From the NCBI RefSeq assembly GCF_023555055.1, contig NZ_JAMJPL010000002.1:434001-498000 (forward strand): DNA of 64,000 bases, in the 5' to 3' direction. The DNA is from Marinobacter sp. ATCH36 (GTDB taxonomy: Bacteria; Pseudomonadota; Gammaproteobacteria; Pseudomonadales; Oleiphilaceae). Shown piece after piece: positions 1 through 8,182 of this stretch. How positions within the stretch are numbered: the stretch's first letter is position 1; each line of letters begins with the position of its first letter. The notes beneath the pieces are model-generated. The model was not told the origin of the DNA. It saw only the letters and a list, made by a program, of their open reading frames with translations, and searched no databases. The translations under genes were made by a program, and so were the position numbers.

Positions 1-1191
1 AACATCGAACAGCTTGCGGTTTACGGCAATAAAGGGCCTGGTGGGCTGGCGATAGAACAGCTGGTCATAATCAGCGAAGTTGGACTTCGCCTCAGCCATC
101 AGGTGGTCAATAAAGCTGCCCAGTGAAATCGGGTTGGAACTGCCGCTGCAACACTGGTAAATCCTTCGCTGAGCCGGCTCGAAAACCGCTTCAGCCAGGG
201 ACAGAATGATGCTGCTGGCAACCAGATCCACTGGAATCACATCAATGATGCCACTGCGTTTGCCGGGGAAAAGAGACACCTTTCCGCGGGCATAGGCCAG
301 AATAATGGCGTCGGCAACTTTTACGCCCTCAATCCAGCCGGGCGACGGTTCTTCCAGAGCGCTTTCGATAATGGATGGTCGTACGATGGTCAGCGACCTG
401 CCTGACAGCGCCTTCATCAATAATTGCTCACCGAGCCACTTGGTGAAGGTATAGGTATCACTCCAGCCGTAAATATTCGCTTCGCGAATACCCAGGTCTA
501 CCAGCTTCTTCTCCAGCATTTTGCCGGAATAACGGGCGCGAACATCCGCAATCTTGTCTTGCAGCAGATGTACAAGCTCGTCAATTTCATAGTAACCATC
601 CGTGCTGCGGGGAATGGTCTCGCCAGCGGGTTTGATAACAGACTCGGTAACCTGCCCGGAGTTCTTGCCATTAACGTAGCAGGTGGATACCTGGATAACC
701 GCCATTTTGCTGTTGAGTCGCGCCAGGGCGGCCACATTTTCCAGACACAGCGTGTTAATTTTCAGAGCCTTGTCGAGCTCTTCGCGGAAATTAACGCTGG
801 CCGCGGAATTGATAAATGCGTCCACCTGGCCGGCAAGTCCCTGGAAGCGGTCCGGTGTCAGGCCAAAACGGGGCTCCGTGACCTCACCAGTAATACAATG
901 CACGCGCTGCTCAAGAAAATTTTCAAAGGCTTCATTATCATCATGCCGGAGACGCTCGAATACCGACGAACTGGCAATCTCGTTGTCAAAACGCTCTCGG
1001 GCACCCGGGTAACGTTTGTTGCCCCGAATTAGCAGGTGTATGCCGCCGATATCCGGCACCGTACGGATCAGCTTTTCCAGCACTACTTTACCGAGAAAAC
1101 CGGTAGTGCCGGTGATAAGAACGTGTTTGCCGCGAAGCTGTTCCAGAACATCAGACGCTGGCGCGCCGGTTTGTAGGTGCTGTTTTTCCAT
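1..1191 (-). CDS. Fatty acyl-CoA reductase, alcohol-forming (3' part beyond window edge)
   Basis: Only the first 397 codons are present; the reading frame is open to the left edge. The product resembles the Marinobacter alcohol-forming fatty acyl-CoA reductases of about 510 residues, which use NADPH to reduce acyl-CoA to fatty alcohol for wax esters. The N-terminal nucleotide-binding motif of the extended SDR/thioester-reductase fold (ITGTTGFLGK, near residue 27) is visible, as are NSAASVNF and an SDR-type YTFTKW segment. The start is the ATG at 1191, preceded by AAGGAA about 8 nt upstream. The C-terminal sterile-type domain lies outside the window. The family assignment is from remembered similarity and is strong along the visible length; chain-length preference cannot be read from sequence. 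Confidence 0.88.
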   Translation of the reverse strand, partial: MEKQHLQTGAPASDVLEQLRGKHVLITGTTGFLGKVVLEKLIRTVPDIGGIHLLIRGNKRYPGARERFDNEIASSSVFERLRHDDNEAFENFLEQRVHCITGEVTEPRFGLTPDRFQGLAGQVDAFINSAASVNFREELDKALKINTLCLENVAALARLNSKMAVIQVSTCYVNGKNSGQVTESVIKPAGETIPRSTDGYYEIDELVHLLQDKIADVRARYSGKMLEKKLVDLGIREANIYGWSDTYTFTKWLGEQLLMKALSGRSLTIVRPSIIESALEEPSPGWIEGVKVADAIILAYARGKVSLFPGKRSGIIDVIPVDLVASSIILSLAEAVFEPAQRRIYQCCSGSSNPISLGSFIDHLMAEAKSNFADYDQLFYRQPTRPFIAVNRKLFDV

Positions 1192-1428
1192 GGCGTAAAT
1201 TCCTTGTCGTCGTCACTGTGCTGCCACTAAGTGCAGTTGATTTCAGGTTTAAAATAACGGTTTCCTGACCACTGCATTTTGCGGGCCACGATTCGGGAAA
1301 TAAGGTCAATATTTGCACAGACGGCATTACAGTGCGGTGACACACTGCAAACTTACGCTACAAAAAACGTAAATAAAATGACGATAAAATAAGGTGAATT
1401 CCGAGAAAAAATTCGATCGGAAAACCAG
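1192..1428. other. Intergenic region upstream of the acyl-CoA reductase gene
   Basis: These 237 bases lie between the stop of the MinD-like gene and the start of the reductase gene, both on the minus strand. They are AT-rich compared with the flanks and must hold the reductase promoter if it is transcribed separately. I could not pick a convincing -35/-10 pair. A Shine-Dalgarno-like AAGGAA lies just before the reductase start. No ORF or large repeat was seen. Confidence 0.5.
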
Positions 1429-2772
1429 TCAGGAACCGTTCCTGTCCGTGTCTGCCAGGGACCGCAAAAGCTGGTCCAGGGAAATGTCGGAGGGCTGCTC
1501 CCTGAGCGCTCTCACCAGCCTGCTCTGGTCGCCAAAACTGATGCGATCATAGTAGGGTTCACGTTGCCTTTGGGGCGTTTCCCGCTTTCCGCTGTGCCGG
1601 CCTGAACCATGCTCATCCGCATCGTTCTGATCTGCGCCCGGGTCAACCTGGCTGGCTATGTGGTGAAGGTGAGTGGCCAGATGCGCTCGCTGTTCCTTGC
1701 TCAACCGCTCCCAGTCAAGAGAGGCCAGGCCCGTCTGGATGATCTCAATCGTGTCTGCATCCATGGTGCGCCCCAACAGTGCAAATAGACCGTTAAACGC
1801 TTCATAACGCAGCAAGGGAGTGTCGTTGCTGTCGGTCAGAACTTTTCCGATATCAGCAATCAGCCGCTTACATTCCGCTGTTGGGTCTGGTGGCTGTCTT
1901 GGCTCACTTTTCGTGGGGACGGGGGCAGACTTCGCTGGCGTCGAGGACACCCGGTGCCAGTACGCCGCAATTCCAGCCTTTCGCGGCGGAAGCTGGCGTA
2001 ATCGCACATTCAGCATGTCGGACAGGGAACGGAACTGACGACAGGACGGGTCCGACGAGGGCATCAGCGCAACCGGGCGCTGATTCAGTACAGACTGGCG
2101 CAGCGTTTCGTCACGCCAGATAGCCCCCAGGTAATGCAGATGCACCCCAAGGTGTCGTTGGGCGGCCGATTCCAGGCGTTGAAAGACAGACCTCGCCTGA
2201 CTGGCCCCCTGAGCCATATTGACCAACACACTGGGTGTCCTGCGGTAACCACGGCGAATCAGCAACTTGATCAGCGAAAAGGCATCCGTCAGCGAAGCCG
2301 GATCGGGCGTAACCACGACACAGGCCAGTTCCGCTGCCGCAATCATGTGCATTCCGGTTTTCTGTAACCCTGACGCCGTATCGATGATGACGTAATTGTA
2401 ATCCTTTTCCAGCCTGGAGAGCGCCTTGAGCACACGCAGGCTTTCCTCCGCTGCCATCTCTACACACTGCTCCACACCAGACGCACCGGGGATAATATGA
2501 AGCCCCCACTCCGCTTTCATAATGACATCGCGAAGACCGCACTCCCCTGCCATCACATTGGCGAGGGTTCGCGTCGGATAGCGTCCCAGCATAATGCTGA
2601 CATTGGCCAGGTCGGTATCACCGTCCAGCAACAGAACCTTGTGGCCCTCACGTGCGAGGGTGAGGGAAAGGTTCAGTGCAACGGATGTTTTACCCACACC
2701 TCCCTTGCCACCGGTAATCGCCAGCGTTCTGGGTTGGCTCTGATGTTGCTTATTTGCAAGGGATTCCGTCAT
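1429..2772 (-). CDS. MinD/ParA-family ATPase with C-terminal extension
   Basis: This 447-residue protein begins with a deviant Walker A motif (GGKGGVGKTS, about residues 21-30), followed by LLLDGDTDLANVSIMLG, typical of MinD, FleN and other SIMIBI-class ATPases that dimerise on ATP. The ATPase part ends near residue 270. A proline-rich linker (about 275-295) then leads into a roughly 150-residue, mostly helical, charged C-terminal region that MinD and FleN lack. No flagellar, min or partition gene is adjacent, so the substrate or polar partner is unknown. It lies 237 bp upstream of the acyl-CoA reductase gene on the same strand and is divergent from the HDOD-kinase gene. A role in cell positioning is only a family-level inference. 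Confidence 0.75.
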   Translation of the reverse strand: MTESLANKQHQSQPRTLAITGGKGGVGKTSVALNLSLTLAREGHKVLLLDGDTDLANVSIMLGRYPTRTLANVMAGECGLRDVIMKAEWGLHIIPGASGVEQCVEMAAEESLRVLKALSRLEKDYNYVIIDTASGLQKTGMHMIAAAELACVVVTPDPASLTDAFSLIKLLIRRGYRRTPSVLVNMAQGASQARSVFQRLESAAQRHLGVHLHYLGAIWRDETLRQSVLNQRPVALMPSSDPSCRQFRSLSDMLNVRLRQLPPRKAGIAAYWHRVSSTPAKSAPVPTKSEPRQPPDPTAECKRLIADIGKVLTDSNDTPLLRYEAFNGLFALLGRTMDADTIEIIQTGLASLDWERLSKEQRAHLATHLHHIASQVDPGADQNDADEHGSGRHSGKRETPQRQREPYYDRISFGDQSRLVRALREQPSDISLDQLLRSLADTDRNGS

Positions 2773-2924
2773 GAGTTCTTATTTGGCGCCGTCTGATCCA
2801 TTGACTGGCACAATTTCGGGTAAATTTGTGCGCTGAATCAAATTGTAACCCGGACAGCGCCCTGACTGTAGCCAAAAACGTGCTATTCAGCTGACAACAA
2901 AATGCACGAATCTGCTACATTTTA

Positions 2925-2943
2925 TGTGTAAAAAGTTTACACA
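2925..2943. repeat. Perfect 8-bp inverted repeat (TGTGTAAA-N3-TTTACACA)
   Basis: TGTGTAAA at 2925-2932 is exactly complementary to TTTACACA at 2936-2943, with a 3-nt centre. It lies in the divergent gap between the MinD-like gene and the HDOD-kinase gene, about 150 nt from each start. It could be an operator for a dimeric regulator or a hairpin. No regulator can be named. Confidence 0.6.
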
Positions 2944-2980
2944 CATCGAAGGGCGGGTAATACTCTGCCTAAAAAAGGAA

Positions 2981-3010
2981 CAATAAGTGTTTAATAAACA
3001 CAGCTTATTG
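2981..3010. repeat. 30-nt imperfect palindrome upstream of HDOD-kinase gene
   Basis: CAATAAG (2981-2987) is complementary to CTTATTG (3004-3010). Nested inside, GTGTTTA (2987-2993) is complementary to TAAACAC (2995-3001) around a single A. The element ends 81 nt before the preferred start of the downstream kinase. It could fold as an RNA leader hairpin or serve as an AT-rich protein-binding site. With the palindrome 40 bp upstream it dominates this 319-bp divergent intergenic region, in which I see no other feature. Confidence 0.55.
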
Positions 3011-3091
3011 TCTAAGCTCGGGTTCAATGTTTTTTTATGAACAAATCGTCAGAAACTAAAGACTCATCAGGTATTGCACACAGGCAGGCTT

Positions 3092-5068
3092 ATGCAGATT
3101 GCCCCTGACATACAATTACCAAGTCTCCCCGAGGTCACCCTCAGGGCGCTGGAAGCCTGTCATCAGGATGAGAGTTACCGCAGGATCAGTGACATTGTTT
3201 CTGCCGATACAGCGCTGGTTTCACGGGTGCTGGCGCTCGCCAATTCTGCACTGTACGGCCCCGTCGCCGAAATCCGCTCCATAGACCAGGCACTTTTAAG
3301 GCTCGGAACCCGACGTTTTCACACGCTGGTACTGACCGCTGCCCTGAGACAGATTCTTTATGAACTGGGGGCAGACCAATGGCAGCAACTCAGAGATTTC
3401 TGGCGACACTCCCTCACAACAGCCCTGACTGCCCGCGCACTGGCAACGCTGACCCGCTACCCCGAACCGGACCAGGCTTTCATGCTGGGCATGCTTCACA
3501 ACGTCGGTGAACTGATTGCCCTGAAGACGCCGCCAGGAGATACCCAGCAGTATTATTTTGACCATCAGGCCGACATCGCAGCGGAGCTGGTCAGTTCCTG
3601 GGGGCTGGGCCCCATGGCCGCTGACGCCATGCGTTATCAGCAGGCCATGCCAACGGAAATTCGCGATGCCGGTCATCTGGTCAAACTGATCAGCCTTGCC
3701 ACAAGGTTGGCGCTGTCTGATGCTGCAGGTATTGCCGCTGCCGGCACCATATTCGGACTGAACGAAGAACTGACGCGGGAAATCAACCGGCGGATTGATC
3801 AGGAAGTCAGTGGGGTGGCTGAATCCCTGGGTATACCTTTGTCCGATGAATACGACGCCAGCCACTCCAACCATAAACTCAAGCAGACGATACTGAAGCA
3901 GGCCATGGCCAACCAGGCGCTGGACCTGTCTCCGATACGCGGCAGCGCCCAGGAGTATCTGGCAGCAACCGTCAATAGCCTGACGCTGATTACCGGCCTG
4001 CCAGCTCTGTACTTCGGCCACGCCGGTGATGGTTTGACCCTTCTGTCCGCCAGCAATGGCGAAACCCCCGATCTGACAGTTGCCAGCGGGCCAGCCACCA
4101 GCGTCCTGACTGCAGCTTTCAACAGTGGTGTCGCCCTTTGCCTGGGCGACCGTCCGCCGACGGTGCTGGACCGGCAATTACTGTCTCTTCTGAAGACCCC
4201 TTCTCTGGTCGCCATTCCGGTCAAGGGTGACGAGCAGTGCGCCGGGGTATTTGCGATAGGCACCGATAACGACAATTCCGGGCAGGCCGAAGAGCTGGGA
4301 CAGCTGTTCAGCGAGAAACTGTCGCAAGCGATTGCTATCATGCTGGCTGACAGTGGTGACAGCCAGGCAGACATGGACGCCGAACTGGCCCACGATGCTA
4401 TCCGGCGTCAGGTTCATGAGGTAAGCAATCCGCTGACCATCATCCGGCAGTATATCTATCAGCTCAGAAATCGTCTCGATGACGACGAAGTTCAGGAAGA
4501 GCTGGATGTTATTCGGGAGGAACTCGACCGGGCGGGAGATCTCCTGTTGCAGATCAGCCGCACGCCAGGCTATGACTCGTCAGAATCGCCAGGGGGCTGC
4601 AACCTTAATGATGAACTGCGAACATTAAGAGACCTTCTGGAAGACAGCCTTTTCAGCGGTGACGAAAAAACACTGACACTGGATCTTTGCGAAGAACCGA
4701 CCGAAGTCTCGGTTCCGCGCGCAGTGATCCGACAGGTGGTTATCAACCTGGCCCGCAACGCGGCCGAAAGCCTGCCTGACGGTGGCAACGTTTCTATCCA
4801 CACGCTGGCTCCGGTCTGGCAGAACGGGAAAACCTGGATTGAACTGGAAATAACAGATACCGGCACAGGGATTCCTGCCGACATCCGCAAGAATCTGTTT
4901 TCTCCGGTAAGATCCACCAAAGGCAAGGGCCACAGCGGCCTGGGCCTGAGCGTGGTAAAACAACTCATTGATGACATGGAGGGCATCATTAATTGCCGCA
5001 CAGGAACTGGAGGAACAGCATTCCGAATACTGTTTCCTTCGGCGGCAAATAACAAAAACGATGATTAA
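3092..5068 (+). CDS. HDOD-domain sensor histidine kinase
   Basis: This protein of about 658 residues joins an N-terminal HDOD domain (about 5-200, beginning IQLPSLPEV) to a GAF-like region (about 285-405) and a histidine kinase core. The H-box is HEVSNPLTII with the phosphoacceptor His near residue 442. The ATPase part carries an N-box (NLARNAAESLP) and G-boxes (DTGTGIP, GLGLSVVK). No membrane segment is apparent, so it should be cytoplasmic. I chose the ATG at 3092, which has AGG 7 nt upstream; an in-frame TTG at 3074 would add six residues. Its stop is 25 bp before a response-regulator gene on the same strand, almost certainly its partner. The signal sensed is unknown. Confidence 0.85.
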   Translation: MQIAPDIQLPSLPEVTLRALEACHQDESYRRISDIVSADTALVSRVLALANSALYGPVAEIRSIDQALLRLGTRRFHTLVLTAALRQILYELGADQWQQLRDFWRHSLTTALTARALATLTRYPEPDQAFMLGMLHNVGELIALKTPPGDTQQYYFDHQADIAAELVSSWGLGPMAADAMRYQQAMPTEIRDAGHLVKLISLATRLALSDAAGIAAAGTIFGLNEELTREINRRIDQEVSGVAESLGIPLSDEYDASHSNHKLKQTILKQAMANQALDLSPIRGSAQEYLAATVNSLTLITGLPALYFGHAGDGLTLLSASNGETPDLTVASGPATSVLTAAFNSGVALCLGDRPPTVLDRQLLSLLKTPSLVAIPVKGDEQCAGVFAIGTDNDNSGQAEELGQLFSEKLSQAIAIMLADSGDSQADMDAELAHDAIRRQVHEVSNPLTIIRQYIYQLRNRLDDDEVQEELDVIREELDRAGDLLLQISRTPGYDSSESPGGCNLNDELRTLRDLLEDSLFSGDEKTLTLDLCEEPTEVSVPRAVIRQVVINLARNAAESLPDGGNVSIHTLAPVWQNGKTWIELEITDTGTGIPADIRKNLFSPVRSTKGKGHSGLGLSVVKQLIDDMEGIINCRTGTGGTAFRILFPSAANNKNDD

Positions 5069-5093
5069 TGACGAAAAGCGACGGGCGTAAACA

Positions 5094-7268
5094 ATGAAAC
5101 CTTCGAGCACCGAGTGGACCTCCTGCAACGGCGCAAAGGCACGGATTCTTGTCGTCGATGACGACCCGAGACTGCTATCCGGCCTGGCATCCCTGCTCAA
5201 AGGCAAAGGGTACGATGTCACCCAGGCGGAAGGTGGCCGTATGGCGCTCCGAGTTATCGAAACTGAACTCTTTGATCTGGCGATGCTGGATCTGCGCATG
5301 CCCGATGTGGACGGATTCGACGTCATGGAACGGCTTTCATCAGAACAGCCGGAATGTGGTGTTATCGTCGTCAGCGGGGAAAGCTCATTCAACTCTGTCA
5401 GCCGGGCCCTTCGCAGAGGTGCACTGGACTATATCCGCAAGCCTTTCGACCCGGAAGAACTGCTCGCAACTGTAAACAGCGTGCTCGGCAAACGCTCTCT
5501 GATTCGCGCCCACGAGCACATACGCATGCGCCTGGAGAAGTCGGAAGAACTGCATCGTTACATCGTCAACAGCTCCCCCGATATCGTTTTCATGCTCGAT
5601 AGCGACGGCCATTTCTGCTTTGTGAACAGCAAAATCGAAAGCCTGCTGGGCTATCAGCCCGCTGAACTTTTTGGCCGGCATTTTCGTCACATACTGGACG
5701 ACCGGGACATTGCCAAAGGCACTTATGCCCTCAATGGCCCGAATATTTCCGCGGATAACCCCCGCACCCTGGAAGTACGGCTGAAAACCCGGGGCAGCCG
5801 CAAGGCAACCCGACATTTTGAAATCACGGCATTTCCTATCGATCCGGAAACCTGGCCCCACGCCAACGACGAAGACGGCAGGCATGCCAGCCGGGAAGCT
5901 CGTTATTACGGCACGGCCCGCGACGTTACCGAGCGCAAGGAAGCGGAAGCCTTTATCAACTTCCAGGCCTACCACGATTTACTGACACGACTACCTAACC
6001 GCGCCCTGTTCAAAGATCGGCTCGACCTGGCCATTACCCACGCCCGCCGCAGTGAACAGAAACTGGCGGTTATGTTTCTCGACCTGGACCGTTTCAAGGT
6101 CATCAACGACACCCTTGGCCATGCCATGGGCGATCGTTTGCTGCAGGCGGTCACCCAGAGGCTGGAACGTTGCCTGCGCAAGGGCGACACCCTGTCACGC
6201 TTTGGCGGTGACGAATTTACCCTGCTGCTACCCTCAATCCACAGCCATGAGGACGCGAGGCAGATTTCCAAGAAGCTGATCAAGACCCTGCGCGCGCCAT
6301 TTCAGCTGGGGGATCACGAAGTATTTGTCGGTGTCAGTATCGGGATTGCCATTTATCCCGAAGCCGGCGAGTCGATGGATAATCTGATCCAGAACGCGGA
6401 TATTGCCATGTACCATGTCAAAGCCCGTGGCAAGGACGGATATCGCTTCTACTCCGAGAGCATGAGCATCGACACTGCCAACCGTCTGAACCTGGAACGG
6501 GATCTGCGACTGGCACTGGAGAGGGATGAGCTACGGGTGTTCTACCAACCCCAGGTCTGCTCCACCAGCAACCGGATAGTGGGCCTGGAGGCGCTTGTTC
6601 GCTGGCAGCACCCTGAACGGGGTTTGCTGTACCCCCGCGACTTCCTGCCCCTCGCGGAAGAAACCAAACTGATTGCCAAGCTCAGCGAATGCGTGCTGGA
6701 CCGTGCCTGCCGTGATGTCGGCCAATGGATACGCAATGGTCACGAGGATCTGCGGCTGGCCGTCAACCTGTCACCGGTTCAGGTGGAACATCCGCGTTTT
6801 GTAGAGACCCTGATGGAGCAGATCCACGCCCATGGGTTCCCTCCGGAAAATCTGGAAATCGAGATCACCGAGAACGTGATCATGAACGATCTTGAGCAGA
6901 TCAGCCAAAAACTCCGTGAATTGGCAGCGTTAGGGGTCAGGATTGCCATTGATGATTTTGGCACTGGCTACTCATCTCTGAATTACCTCCATCGGCTACC
7001 CATCCATACCCTGAAGGTCGACCAGTCTTTCGTGAAGGCCATTCGCAGTGGCGAGGACGGTGCCTGTATCGTAAATGCCATCGTTGCCATGGCTCATGGC
7101 CTGAAGCTGGAAATCATCGCTGAAGGCGTTGAAACTGACGAACAACTGGCCTACCTCAAAAGCCTTGGCTGCCACCAGGTTCAGGGCTTCTTCTACGGCC
7201 CCGCCCGGCCCGCCGATGTCATCGAGAAAACCCTCGGCCACGTGCCTGCGCACGCTGTGGCATTCTGA
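5094..7268 (+). CDS. Response regulator with PAS, GGDEF and EAL domains
   Basis: This 724-residue protein has a receiver domain (about 17-135; acidic DDD at 22-24, phosphoacceptor Asp66 in LDLRMP, conserved Lys in RKPF), a PAS domain (about 155-280), a GGDEF domain (intact GGDEF at 371-375) and an EAL domain (EALVRW from 499; DDFGTG and AEGVET also present). Both catalytic signatures look intact, so it could make and break cyclic di-GMP; which activity dominates cannot be told from sequence. It directly follows the HDOD-kinase gene, and the pair reads as a two-component system whose output is cyclic di-GMP. No DNA-binding domain is present. Confidence 0.9.
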   Translation: MKPSSTEWTSCNGAKARILVVDDDPRLLSGLASLLKGKGYDVTQAEGGRMALRVIETELFDLAMLDLRMPDVDGFDVMERLSSEQPECGVIVVSGESSFNSVSRALRRGALDYIRKPFDPEELLATVNSVLGKRSLIRAHEHIRMRLEKSEELHRYIVNSSPDIVFMLDSDGHFCFVNSKIESLLGYQPAELFGRHFRHILDDRDIAKGTYALNGPNISADNPRTLEVRLKTRGSRKATRHFEITAFPIDPETWPHANDEDGRHASREARYYGTARDVTERKEAEAFINFQAYHDLLTRLPNRALFKDRLDLAITHARRSEQKLAVMFLDLDRFKVINDTLGHAMGDRLLQAVTQRLERCLRKGDTLSRFGGDEFTLLLPSIHSHEDARQISKKLIKTLRAPFQLGDHEVFVGVSIGIAIYPEAGESMDNLIQNADIAMYHVKARGKDGYRFYSESMSIDTANRLNLERDLRLALERDELRVFYQPQVCSTSNRIVGLEALVRWQHPERGLLYPRDFLPLAEETKLIAKLSECVLDRACRDVGQWIRNGHEDLRLAVNLSPVQVEHPRFVETLMEQIHAHGFPPENLEIEITENVIMNDLEQISQKLRELAALGVRIAIDDFGTGYSSLNYLHRLPIHTLKVDQSFVKAIRSGEDGACIVNAIVAMAHGLKLEIIAEGVETDEQLAYLKSLGCHQVQGFFYGPARPADVIEKTLGHVPAHAVAF

Positions 7269-7435
7269 TAGCCGCTTAAATCGACATTCCATTGTCCGAC
7301 ACTCGGATTCAGAATGTTGACCTGGTTTGCAAAGTGTTGCTGTTCGTTACTTTATGTATCCGGAAATGCGCATTGCTGCACATAATTCCCCCATCGGCTT
7401 CTCTAAGCTCAAATCCATCAGACGCTTCCATCGAA

Positions 7436-7451
7436 TTCACCATACGGTGAA
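7436..7451. repeat. Small inverted repeat TTCACC-N4-GGTGAA
   Basis: Six perfect base pairs around ATAC, lying 18 to 57 nt before the two possible starts of the methyltransferase gene. It may be an operator half-site pair or a leader hairpin. Apart from this, the 201-bp gap 7269-7469 shows nothing recognisable. Confidence 0.35.
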
Positions 7452-7508
7452 ACAACCATTACAACAACGATGGAAGCCTCCAATGGATATGGACAGGCAG
7501 AAGTCTCC

Positions 7509-8162
7509 ATGCACGATAAATACAAATACATTGGTCCGGTTTACGATTTTCTGAGCAACCTTTATAGCGGCAGGAATATCCATCGCTGCAAGACCGCCAT
7601 GCTCGATGTAGAAACGGTAAAACCTGGCGCGCGTATCCTGTTTGCCGGCGTTGGCCATGGTCGTGATGCCATTCGTGCAGCAGAACTGGGTGCCGATGTC
7701 ACAGTGGTGGACCTGTCCGAAACCATGTTGCGGAAGTTCGGCGAGGCCCAGGGAAAAGAGGCTCCAGACCTGAACATCCGCCGCATCCACAGCGACATCA
7801 TGAACGTGGAGGAATTCGAGCAATACGACATGGTGGTGGCCAACTTTTTCCTCAACGTGTTCGACGAGGACATGATGGTTCGGGTTCTGGAGCACCTGAT
7901 CCGCCTGGGAAAAGCCGACGCCAAGGTTGTGGTAGGCGACTTCTGTTACCCCACAGGCAACATTATCGCGAGACTGTTCAAGAAAATGTATTGGTACATG
8001 GCGGTTTTCATCTTCTGGCTGTTCGCCAATAACGCTTTCCATAAAATCTACAACTACCCCGAGCACATGCAACGCCTGGGCCTGCAGGTTACCGAGAAGA
8101 AGCACTTCAAACTGCTGAACATGAACTGTTACTGGTCGATTCTGGGTCAGAAACAGGCATAG
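7509..8162 (+). CDS. Class I SAM-dependent methyltransferase, substrate unknown
   Basis: The SAM-binding motif I is visible (ARILFAGVGHGRDAI), followed by the acidic strand-2 end (VTVVDLS) and a motif around SDIMN. The C-terminal third contains a hydrophobic stretch (YWYMAVFIFWLFANNAF) that may touch the membrane or bind a lipid-like substrate. I prefer the ATG at 7509, where similarity to methyltransferase N-termini begins (about 217 residues); an ATG at 7470 would add 13 residues and neither has a strong ribosome site. It lies 20 bp upstream of a DUF2156 gene, so the two are probably co-transcribed and act in one pathway. The substrate cannot be named. Confidence 0.8.
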   Translation: MHDKYKYIGPVYDFLSNLYSGRNIHRCKTAMLDVETVKPGARILFAGVGHGRDAIRAAELGADVTVVDLSETMLRKFGEAQGKEAPDLNIRRIHSDIMNVEEFEQYDMVVANFFLNVFDEDMMVRVLEHLIRLGKADAKVVVGDFCYPTGNIIARLFKKMYWYMAVFIFWLFANNAFHKIYNYPEHMQRLGLQVTEKKHFKLLNMNCYWSILGQKQA

Positions 8163-8182
8163 TCAATCGGGGGAGTAACACC

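Noticed and set aside
1-1191. The acyl-CoA reductase gene as a truncated pseudogene
   Set aside because: The frame is open up to the first base, so the cut is only the window edge.
7509-8162. The methyltransferase as RquA (rhodoquinone synthesis)
   Set aside because: Both are SAM-fold proteins near hydrophobic substrates, but the motif region and N-terminus do not resemble RquA as I know it.
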